In this document: piece after piece, positions 35,644-43,406 of the stretch
Layout of the letters: each line of letters starts with the position of its first letter
Position numbering within the stretch: the first letter of the stretch is position 1
From: Flavobacterium sufflavum
GTDB taxonomy: Bacteria; Bacteroidota; Bacteroidia; Flavobacteriales; Flavobacteriaceae
DNA length: 64,000 bases
Direction: 5' to 3'
Assembly (NCBI RefSeq): GCF_004016525.1
Contig: NZ_SACJ01000007.1
Span: 155,117 to 219,116, forward strand
Notes under the pieces: model-generated
Seen by the model: only the letters and a program-made list of their open reading frames with translations
What the model was told of the DNA's origin: nothing
Database searches by the model: none
Position numbers and translations under genes: made by a program

Positions 35644-36783
35644 TTATGCTTTTAATTCGGCTAATGACTCTTGTAGCGCAACGATAAATGCGTCAATTGC
35701 GTCAGTAGTAATTGTTAACGGTGGAAGGATTCTCAATAAGTTTTTATTGTTAGCTCCACCAGTGAAAATATGTTTTTCGATAATCATTTTCTTTCTTAAG
35801 GCGCTTACGTCAAAGTCAAATTCAACACCAAGCATTAATCCTTTTCCTTTTACGTTGATGATTTCAGGAATTACTTTGATTGCTTCAAAAAAGTATTCCG
35901 ATACTTTGTTTGTGTTTTCGATCAAATTTTGATTTTCCATCACGTCCAACACAGCAATACCGGCAGCACAAGCCAAATGGCTTCCTCCAAAAGTAGTTCC
36001 TAATAATCCGTAGCTAGCCTGGAATTTAGGAGAAATCAAAACACCTCCAATAGGGAAACCGTTCCCCATTCCTTTAGCGGTGGTTACGATATCAGGGTTG
36101 ATTCCGTGGTGTTGAAAAGCAAAAAACTTTCCGCTTCTTCCGTAACCTGATTGTACTTCGTCTAAAATTAAGATAACATCATTGGCTACGCAGGCTTTTT
36201 CCAAAGCTTGAAAGAATTCGGTTGTTCCCTGGTCTAAACCACCAACACCTTGAATTGGTTCGATGATTACGGCACAAACATCGCCTTTTTTCAATTCGGC
36301 TTCTACCAAATCAATTTGGTTCAAAGGCAAGAAAGTAACGACTTGTTGCGCGTTTAATGGCGCTACAATTTTTTTATTGTCGGTTACAGCAACTGCGGCA
36401 GAAGTTCTTCCGTGAAATGAATTGTCAAAAGCAATTACTTTTGATTTGTTCGTGTGGAAAGAAGCTACTTTCAAAGCATTTTCATTGGCTTCAGCACCAG
36501 AACTGCAAAGGAATAAGCTAAAATCAGTTAAGCCGGAAGCTTTTCCTAATTTCTCTGCCAATTCTACCTGCAATGGGTTTTGGATAGCATTCGAGTAAAA
36601 ACTCAAATTATCCAATTGCTCTTTTACTTTGGCAACATAATCCGGTTGTGTATGACCAATAGAAATTACTCCGTGACCAGAGTATAAATCTAAATATTCG
36701 ATTCCTTTATCGTCTGTAATGGTACAATCTACAGCTTTTACAGGGGTAATAGGGTATAATGGGTAAACGTCAAATAAGTTCAT
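35644..36783 (-). CDS. argD: Acetylornithine (acylornithine) aminotransferase
   Basis: 379 residues of the class III PLP aminotransferases. Visible are YLDLYSGHGVISIGH, FLCSSGAEANENALKVASFH, LILDEVQSGYGRSGKFFAF (binding Asp) and the Schiff-base Lys in VTTAKGMGNGFPIGG. Transfers an amino group from glutamate to N-acyl-glutamate semialdehyde. Lies 84 bp after argC, a gap filled by a hairpin. Confidence 0.94.
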   Translation of the reverse strand: MNLFDVYPLYPITPVKAVDCTITDDKGIEYLDLYSGHGVISIGHTQPDYVAKVKEQLDNLSFYSNAIQNPLQVELAEKLGKASGLTDFSLFLCSSGAEANENALKVASFHTNKSKVIAFDNSFHGRTSAAVAVTDNKKIVAPLNAQQVVTFLPLNQIDLVEAELKKGDVCAVIIEPIQGVGGLDQGTTEFFQALEKACVANDVILILDEVQSGYGRSGKFFAFQHHGINPDIVTTAKGMGNGFPIGGVLISPKFQASYGLLGTTFGGSHLACAAGIAVLDVMENQNLIENTNKVSEYFFEAIKVIPEIINVKGKGLMLGVEFDFDVSALRKKMIIEKHIFTGGANNKNLLRILPPLTITTDAIDAFIVALQESLAELKA

Positions 36784-36812
36784 TTTTTTTATTTTTTAGT
36801 TTGTTGTTTTTG

Positions 36813-36862
36813 GTTTGTCGTTTATAGTTGTTGAATAAAACCAAAAACTATAAATGACAAAC
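36813..36862. repeat. Inverted repeat between argC and argD
   Basis: GTTTGTCGTTTATAGTT (36813-36829) pairs with AACTATAAATGACAAAC (36846-36862), 16 of 17 positions, with a 16-nt loop. It fills most of the 84-bp gap between the argC stop and argD start. Confidence 0.7.
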
Positions 36863-36867
36863 TTTTT

Positions 36868-37845
36868 TTAGAATCCACTTGGTTTCAAATGCAATCCTGT
36901 AGTCTCTTCCAATCCAAACATTAAATTCATGTTTTGAACTGCCTGACCAGAGGCGCCTTTGAGTAAATTATCAATAATTGAAGTAATTAAAACCCGGTTT
37001 CCTTTTTTCAATAAACTAATAATACATTTGTTAGTTTGTACCACCTGTTTCATGTTGATGTTAGTAGTCGTCACCGTTACAAAAGGTTGATCAGCGTAAT
37101 AAGCTTCGTATTTAGCAACCAAATCCTCTAAACTTTCTTCCGATTTTGTATATAATGTGGCAAAAATTCCTCTAGGGAAATCACCTCTGTTAGGGATGAA
37201 AATCAATTCGTCGCTAAAAGAAGCCTGCAATTGCTTAATGCTTTGGTTGATTTCTCCTAAATGTTGGTGTTCGAAAACTTTGTAGTGAGAGAAATTGTTG
37301 TTTCTCCAACTAAAATGTGAGGTCGCAGCCAAACCAACTCCGGCACCTGTGCTACCTGTGGTAGCGTTGATGTGAACGTCTTCGGTCAATACGCCATCAG
37401 CAGCCAATGGCAATAAAGCCAATTGAATAGCCGTAGCAAAACAACCAGGATTAGCAATATAATTTGCTTTTTTAATGTCGGTTTTGTTCAGTTCAGGTAA
37501 GCCGTACACAAATGATTTTCCGTCGAAGTTTTTATCTTTCGTTAAACGGAAGTCATTTCCTAAATCGATGATTTTGGTGTTATCTGAGAATTTGTTGTTT
37601 TCCAAGAATGAAATTGATTTTCCGTGTCCTAAACACAGGAAAAGCACATCAACATCAGGATTGATAACATCCGTAAAATTCATTTCGATGTCGCCCATCA
37701 AATCGTGGTGTGCCACAGAAAGTGGTTTTCCAGCGTTTGTGGTACTATAAACAAAATCTAATTTAGCATTCGGGTGAAACATTAGAATTCTAATTAACTC
37801 TCCTGCTGTATATCCTGAACCGCCTATTATTCCAACTTTAATCAT
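36868..37845 (-). CDS. argC: N-acetyl-gamma-glutamyl-phosphate reductase
   Basis: 325 residues. NADP-binding start IKVGIIGGSGYTAGELIRIL and the catalytic-Cys motif YIANPGCFATAIQLALLPLA. Reduces N-acyl-glutamyl 5-phosphate to the semialdehyde, the step between ArgB and ArgD. About 140 bp of spacer with an inverted repeat separate it from argG upstream. Confidence 0.95.
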   Translation of the reverse strand: MIKVGIIGGSGYTAGELIRILMFHPNAKLDFVYSTTNAGKPLSVAHHDLMGDIEMNFTDVINPDVDVLFLCLGHGKSISFLENNKFSDNTKIIDLGNDFRLTKDKNFDGKSFVYGLPELNKTDIKKANYIANPGCFATAIQLALLPLAADGVLTEDVHINATTGSTGAGVGLAATSHFSWRNNNFSHYKVFEHQHLGEINQSIKQLQASFSDELIFIPNRGDFPRGIFATLYTKSEESLEDLVAKYEAYYADQPFVTVTTTNINMKQVVQTNKCIISLLKKGNRVLITSIIDNLLKGASGQAVQNMNLMFGLEETTGLHLKPSGF

Positions 37846-37865
37846 GATCTCTGTTTTTTATTTTA

Positions 37866-37922
37866 AACCATTAAGAAGTTAAGTTTAGTTAAGCTTAATG
37901 TTTCTTAAATTTCTTAATGGTT
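37866..37922. repeat. Inverted repeat between argG and argC
   Basis: AACCATTAAGAAGTTAAG (37866-37883) pairs with CTTAAATTTCTTAATGGTT (37904-37922) with two differences and a loop of about 20 nt. It lies in the 141-bp gap between argG and argC. Confidence 0.65.
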
Positions 37923-37986
37923 AAAAAAGTGTTTGTCAAAGCCTTTGTGAAAAAACTTCAACTTTTATATTTTAGTTTAAAAAATA

Positions 37987-39180
37987 TTACTCGTAAGTTT
38001 CATTGTTTACAGATGAAAATATGTTTTGAGCATTACCTAAGATTTTGATAAATCCTTTAGCATCTTCAGATGTCCAGGCATTGTTCATTTCTCCATATTG
38101 ACCAAAACCGGTATTCATTAAATCATTGTCAGATTCGATTCCGTCTAATGAAAAATGATATGGTTTCAACGAAACAAATACTTTTCCGTTTACTGTTTTT
38201 TGAGTATCTTCAAGGAAAGTTTCGATGTTACGCATTACAGGATCTAAAAACTGACCTTCGTGAAATAACATTCCGTACCAGTTTCCTAGTTGTTCTTTCC
38301 AGTATTGTTGCCATTTTCCTAAAGTATGTTTCTCTAATAAATGGTGTGCTTTGATGATAATCAATGGGGCAGCAGCTTCAAAACCAACTCTTCCTTTGAT
38401 TCCGATAATAGTATCACCTACGTGAATGTCTCTACCGATAGCATAAGCACTGGCCAATTTTTCTAAAACAACAATGTTGTTAGAAGGTTTGTCAGCTACA
38501 CCGTTTACGGAAACTAATTCCCCTTTTTTGAATTCTAAAGTTACTTTTTCTTCTCCTTCTTTTTGTAATTGAGAAGGGTAGGCCTCACTTGGTAAAGGTT
38601 GACTTGAAGTCAAAGTTTCTTTACCTCCCACACTGGTTCCCCAAAGTCCTTTATTGATAGAATATTGTGCTTTTTCCCAAGAATAGTGTACTCCGTTTTT
38701 AGATAAATAATCTACTTCTTCCTGTCTTGATAATTTCAAGTCACGGATAGGAGTGATGATTTCAATTTCGGGAGCGATAGTTTGGAAAATTAAATCAAAA
38801 CGAATTTGGTCATTTCCTGCACCTGTACTTCCATGAGCAATAGCAGTAGCACCAACAGATTTAGCATATTTTATAGCTTCGATTGCCTGAAAAACACGTT
38901 CAGCACTTACTGATAATGGGTAGGTATTGTTTTTTAAAACATTCCCGTAAATTAAATACTTAATGGCTTTGTCATAATATTTATCTAAGATAGTAAGGTT
39001 AGCGTGTTTTGCACTTCCTAACTCATAAGCTCTGTCTTCGATTGCTTTTAATTCGGCATCATCAAAACCTCCTGTATTAATTAATACGGTGTGAACTTCA
39101 TATCCTTGTTCATTTTTTAAATATTTAAGGCAATATGAGGTATCTAGACCTCCACTATAAGCTAATACAACTTTTTTCAT
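37987..39180 (-). CDS. argG: Argininosuccinate synthase
   Basis: 397 residues. ATP-pyrophosphatase P-loop VVLAYSGGLDTSYCLKYLK at the start; GSTGAGNDQIRFDLIFQ and SINKGLWGTSVGGKET in the citrulline/aspartate-binding part. Joins citrulline and aspartate using ATP. First enzyme gene after the GNAT gene in the operon. Confidence 0.96.
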   Translation of the reverse strand: MKKVVLAYSGGLDTSYCLKYLKNEQGYEVHTVLINTGGFDDAELKAIEDRAYELGSAKHANLTILDKYYDKAIKYLIYGNVLKNNTYPLSVSAERVFQAIEAIKYAKSVGATAIAHGSTGAGNDQIRFDLIFQTIAPEIEIITPIRDLKLSRQEEVDYLSKNGVHYSWEKAQYSINKGLWGTSVGGKETLTSSQPLPSEAYPSQLQKEGEEKVTLEFKKGELVSVNGVADKPSNNIVVLEKLASAYAIGRDIHVGDTIIGIKGRVGFEAAAPLIIIKAHHLLEKHTLGKWQQYWKEQLGNWYGMLFHEGQFLDPVMRNIETFLEDTQKTVNGKVFVSLKPYHFSLDGIESDNDLMNTGFGQYGEMNNAWTSEDAKGFIKILGNAQNIFSSVNNETYE

Positions 39181-39263
39181 TTTTCTTGATCTATGGGCTA
39201 TTTACTATTCTTTTAGAAGTTTCGTATTTAGCTGATTATATATAATTTTAGTTTATTCTTTAA

Positions 39264-39884
39264 TTAACTCTCCAAAAAAAGAGCTTGTTTGATTTTTTTT
39301 AATCTGTTCCAAATCCTAACATTGAATGGATGTTTAGGCGGATCTTTTGGCTTTTCAGCTGGATCATACAACATTCCGGTACACAAACACATTTTATAAT
39401 CTTTGCTTTTTAAGATTTCAAAATTAGTACAGGTTTTACAACCAGACCAAAAAGTAGGATCACTGGTCAATTCAGAAAAAGGAACTGGTTTGTATCCTAA
39501 ATCAGAATTGATTTTCATTACAGCCAAACCGGTTGTGATACCAAAAACTTTGGCACCTGGGTATTTTTTCAAAGAATAATTAAACACAAAGGTTTTAATT
39601 TGCTTGGCTAATCCCAGATTTCTGAAATCAGGATGTACAATCAATCCAGAATGGGCAACAAACTTACCGTGTTGCCAACTTTCGATATAGCAGAAACCTG
39701 CAAAATCACCGTTTTTATCCAATGCGATAACGGCATCCCTGTTTTCCATTTTTTTCTGGACATATTCGGGAGTTCTTTTTGCTATTCCGGTTCCTCTCAA
39801 TAGGGCAGACGTTTCTATAGTATCACAAATAATTTGTGCATACTTAAAATGTTCTTCCTGAGCTATAACAATAGAGATATTCAT
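39264..39884 (-). CDS. GNAT-family N-acyltransferase, first gene of the arginine operon; candidate acyl-glutamate synthase
   Basis: 206 residues. GNAT core in the order beta (AVIALDKNGDFAGFCYIES), the acetyl-CoA loop (GLIVHPDFRNLGLAKQIKTF), and a late strand (AKVFGITTGLAVMKINSDLG). The C-terminal part has four Cys, C149, C152, C166 and C168, in a CxxC-x13-CxC pattern that could bind a metal. The operon lacks argA and argJ, so this is the only visible candidate for making N-acetyl- or N-succinyl-glutamate. The position at the head of the arg operon supports that; the reaction is inferred. Confidence 0.75.
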   Translation of the reverse strand: MNISIVIAQEEHFKYAQIICDTIETSALLRGTGIAKRTPEYVQKKMENRDAVIALDKNGDFAGFCYIESWQHGKFVAHSGLIVHPDFRNLGLAKQIKTFVFNYSLKKYPGAKVFGITTGLAVMKINSDLGYKPVPFSELTSDPTFWSGCKTCTNFEILKSKDYKMCLCTGMLYDPAEKPKDPPKHPFNVRIWNRLKKIKQALFLES

Positions 39885-40333
39885 TTCAAAAGATGAATTT
39901 TGGGTTAAAAAATGTGAAATTGGTATATTTTAATACTGAACCTTTTTTGAAATTGACTGCAAAATTAACATAATAAAACCAACAAGAAAAAATGTAGGAA
40001 TATAAAATGTATAAAATTTTGTTTTTAGGATATGTTAATCCAACGGATAACGGTTGTAATTTCAATTTTGGAACAAATAAAAAAAATGAATATAATAAGA
40101 CAAAAAGCATTTTAGATACTATACAAGTATCCGTACTTCGGGCGAAGTAACTGGCTTGTCTATCCGTGACAATGAGGTAATATGTACACTTTTGTAATTC
40201 ATTGATGCAAAAGTACACATATTTTTCAAACTGAACATGGTTTTATAATTTATTTTAACATTTGAATTTTTATTTACAAACATTTGTAAATCAAATAATT
40301 GTGTTTTGTTTGGTTGAAAAAGTTCTGAGGACT
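39885..40333. other. 449-bp region upstream of the arginine operon
   Basis: Holds at least one minus-strand promoter (CAAAATTA on the plus strand at 39960-39967, that is TAATTTTG, with a TTG 15 bp further). A second -7-like element TACTTTTG on the minus strand lies at 40208-40215, and a small hairpin ACTTCGGGCGAAGT at 40135-40148. A 110-codon frame on the minus strand reads through this leader but has no start context or family resemblance. I saw no clear arginine-repressor box. Confidence 0.5.
39960..39985 (-). promoter_or_regulatory. Proximal promoter of the arginine operon
   Basis: On the minus strand: TTG (39983-39985), a 15-bp spacer and TAATTTTG (39960-39967), about 75 bp before the GNAT start. 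The -7 fits the TAnnTTTG consensus; the spacer is slightly short. Confidence 0.5.
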
Positions 40334-41512
40334 TTAAATTTTGTTTTTTACCAGAATCCCTTTCAGTTTAGATTTCAAATCTTCGCCAGTGTTGTAAATC
40401 ATTTGCTCGTTGCTTGGAAACGGAATTAATTTTCGATCAAAATAAGAATAGTAAGCGTCTTCAGTTGCTCTTTTATCGCCTTTGTAAGTGGCATAATCAT
40501 TCTTAAAAACAGATTCAGAAGTCAGAGGAAAAGATTGTAAAAGTTGTTTGTTTTTAAAATCAATATAATCCACATTAGCAGTGATTTGAGAAGCCTTAAA
40601 CTGATTGAATTCCCTAATTTGAATCACAATAGTTTTTAAATTGTCTACTTTAATTACTTTTCCAAGGCTGTCTTTTACCGGTTTTCCGTTTTTATCAAGA
40701 AGATCTTTTACACCATCTTTGATTATTTTTTCTTTTACAAATTCTTTTTCTTTGATTTGCTCAGGTGTGATGTTGATGTCCTTGAAATTAACAACTATCT
40801 GGTAATCATACTTAATTTGTTTTTGAATGCTATTGTGGTAAACCGTCCATTTATCATTCATTCCCAGAGTGTTGAAATCCAGTAAATCGTTTTGTAAATT
40901 CAAAGGAATTACCATGTTAGTTTGGTTGCGTAAGGCTACGGTAACGTAGTATCTTCCTTTATTCAGGGCTTCTTCCTGTAGTTGTAAGGTGTTTTGGTAA
41001 TTAGGATTAATTTGGTTTAAATATTCCAAATTGTCATAGGCTTTTCTAATGTCCATTTTGTTAGTTGACTTTAGCAAAGCTTTGCTGGAATCATATAAAT
41101 ATTTAGACAAGGCATTTTTGCTATCAACGATTTGTTTGTTGTAGTTATCGAAAGAAAATTTAGCATTCTTGCCTTCTTTAAGAAGTTGTAAAGGCAGCAA
41201 AGGTTTTATTTTTTCCTGACGACGGTCTAATTGAATATAAGTGTTGTAAATTTTTTCCAGATTAGATGGATTTTTGTCTTGTTCGAGTAAGTTCAAACTG
41301 TTTAAATCTCTTTCTTTGGCTTTAAAAAAAGCTTCTTCAAGAAGATATACATAATCCTGATTTCCTTTTTTGTCTTTATTCGAACGTAAATTATTTACAG
41401 CATTGTCAATTGCCTCATCATAATTTCCTGAAGTTAATAGGTTTCGGGTTTGTTTTACACCACAAGAAGTAATGAATAACACTATAGAAAGTAGGAGTAG
41501 TTGTTTTTTCAT
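40334..41512 (-). CDS. Conserved lipoprotein, function unknown
   Basis: 392 residues from the ATG at 41512 (MKKQLLLLSIVLFITSC). Lipobox ITSC with the Cys at residue 17; the in-frame MFKISK extension is unlikely. The N-terminal half is helical with TPR-like spacing (SGNYDEAIDNAVNNLRSN; KRE-type repeats), then a beta-rich half with GRYYVTVALRNQTNMVIPL and YSYFDRKLIPFPSNEQMIYN. I have seen this type as hypothetical lipoproteins in Bacteroidota. No function can be assigned. It stands alone. Confidence 0.7.
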   Translation of the reverse strand: MKKQLLLLSIVLFITSCGVKQTRNLLTSGNYDEAIDNAVNNLRSNKDKKGNQDYVYLLEEAFFKAKERDLNSLNLLEQDKNPSNLEKIYNTYIQLDRRQEKIKPLLPLQLLKEGKNAKFSFDNYNKQIVDSKNALSKYLYDSSKALLKSTNKMDIRKAYDNLEYLNQINPNYQNTLQLQEEALNKGRYYVTVALRNQTNMVIPLNLQNDLLDFNTLGMNDKWTVYHNSIQKQIKYDYQIVVNFKDINITPEQIKEKEFVKEKIIKDGVKDLLDKNGKPVKDSLGKVIKVDNLKTIVIQIREFNQFKASQITANVDYIDFKNKQLLQSFPLTSESVFKNDYATYKGDKRATEDAYYSYFDRKLIPFPSNEQMIYNTGEDLKSKLKGILVKNKI

Positions 41513-41650
41513 TTTCGAAATTTTGAACAAATATATTTTTTTAAAATCAATTCGTCCAAACGATTGTGTTTTTAATTCAAGTTTAATTCAAAAACAACAA
41601 AGCCATCAAAAAATAAATTTGACGGCTTTGTTTGAAAAGATATAAGGAGA

Positions 41651-43120
41651 TTAATGTCCTCCTCCTTCGGATTCAATGTGTGAAATCCCTTGTTGTTTCA
41701 GGATTTTTGGACAGTAAAAACCATAAAAAGCCAAGTAAGCAAATCCTATAAGTGGAATGATATAAGAGAAATGAGTCCATGAAATCCCCATTATTCCTCC
41801 AGGTTTGCTTAAGTCAAAATCACAAATACTTCCCTGAATCAACGGAATTACACCACCTCCAAGAATCATCATAATCAGGAATGAGGAAGCTTTTCCTGTA
41901 TTTTTTCCTAAACCGGCAATGGCTAAATCAAAAATAGAAGGCCACATGATAGACAGAAATAAACCTCCCGAGATGAAAAAGAATTTAGCTATTTCTTTAT
42001 CAGGACATACAAGACCAATAAACATCATTAATAAACCTGAAATCCCATAAAGCATCAATGTTTTTCCGGCATCCTTACCACCAATAAAGCTGACAATAAT
42101 GAAAATTAAGATCCAAATTGGATAGATATAAAACGCAGAAACATTGTGTTGTGCAAAAATATTAGTGCCAATAATTACTCCAAAAGCCAATGCAGGAACA
42201 ATGAATTTTAATATTAGGTTAGTAGTTTTAGAAGTATCGAAAACATTTACGCCTCCGTTCCAACGACCAATCATCAAACTTCCCCAGTATAAGGCTATAA
42301 AAGGAGGGATGGCTTCTTCAAGGATATTTCCAAATTCGGCTGTTTTTAATAAAGCAGGCAAATTACTGATAATGGTTACTTCAGTTCCAACATAAATAAA
42401 TATGGCTAACATCCCCAAGTATAGTTGAGGGTAATCCATGATGTTGAAATTTTTATGCCCGTGTTCAATCTTGGCTTCTTCCAGTTTTACAGGATCCTCT
42501 ATTTTAGAAAAAAGCATAAAAAGAGCTACCAAGATGAAGGCAATTCCTAAAATGATAAAAGGGAATTTGATGTCTTCTAATGAAAGTGCAGTTCTTTTAT
42601 TGTCTCCCATTCCAAAAAGTGCAATTCCTAACAAAATGGCTCCAATAGTAGTCCCGAATGAGTTTACCCCGCCGGCCAAAGTCAAGCGGTGCGCTCCGGT
42701 TGCAGGACTTCCCATTTTAATGGCTAATGGATTGGCTACAATTTGTTGTATTGAAAATCCTAAGCCTACTGTAAATAAGGCTGTCAAAAAGAAAGCGAAA
42801 CTTTCCATGGTAGCCGCAGGAATGAATAGAAATGAACCAAAAGCAGAAACGATTAATCCGGTAGCCAATGTTTTTTTATAACCAAACTTTTGTAATACGT
42901 CTGATTTTAAAGAGATTAAAAAGAATATTATCGAGCCTACAAAATAGGCTGCATAAAATGCCCAGGCCACTAATTGAGATTGTACTTGTGATAAGGTAAA
43001 TACTTTTTTAAATACAGGGATTAAGATGTCATTGGCGGAACCAACGAATCCCCAGAAGAAGAATACAGTTACCAGAGAAAGAAATTGTCCCCATTTTGTT
43101 TGTAAATTTTCTGAATTCAT
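41651..43120 (-). CDS. Sugar MFS transporter (FucP/NagP-type)
   Basis: 489 residues with about twelve transmembrane helices. The FucP-like start FFFWGFVGSANDILIPVFKK and FSIQQIVANPLAIKMG are characteristic of the fucose/glucose-galactose/N-acetylglucosamine permease branch. The divergent neighbour is a secreted GH20 hexosaminidase (43407-45431) that releases N-acetylhexosamines. I therefore infer N-acetylglucosamine import by proton symport (NagP-like). The C-terminus ends in a His-containing GGGH. Confidence 0.8.
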   Translation of the reverse strand: MNSENLQTKWGQFLSLVTVFFFWGFVGSANDILIPVFKKVFTLSQVQSQLVAWAFYAAYFVGSIIFFLISLKSDVLQKFGYKKTLATGLIVSAFGSFLFIPAATMESFAFFLTALFTVGLGFSIQQIVANPLAIKMGSPATGAHRLTLAGGVNSFGTTIGAILLGIALFGMGDNKRTALSLEDIKFPFIILGIAFILVALFMLFSKIEDPVKLEEAKIEHGHKNFNIMDYPQLYLGMLAIFIYVGTEVTIISNLPALLKTAEFGNILEEAIPPFIALYWGSLMIGRWNGGVNVFDTSKTTNLILKFIVPALAFGVIIGTNIFAQHNVSAFYIYPIWILIFIIVSFIGGKDAGKTLMLYGISGLLMMFIGLVCPDKEIAKFFFISGGLFLSIMWPSIFDLAIAGLGKNTGKASSFLIMMILGGGVIPLIQGSICDFDLSKPGGIMGISWTHFSYIIPLIGFAYLAFYGFYCPKILKQQGISHIESEGGGH

Positions 43121-43406
43121 AATTTTTTCAATAAATTTTTCGGTTATATGTTTTTATAGTGTAAGGTAAAAGTATTTCTTATAGATTTCAAAAAAAAACA
43201 AAAAGGGGGTGATCTTGTTGTAATTTTAACTATAACGATATAAACTGTATGAATTGTAACTGTTTTGGTTGATTTATCCATATATTTTTTTAAAATTAAT
43301 TAAGTTTTTTCTTTCTTTATTAATTTCAAAAGCTGTTTTTAAATTTTTATCTTTATAAAATTAACTGGAATTAAAGTTTATCGACTTAATAAATAAATGA
43401 GAGGTT

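Noticed and set aside
39886..40218. Minus-strand 110-codon frame upstream of the GNAT gene
   Set aside because: It has no start context, no family resemblance and lies across the arg-operon promoters.
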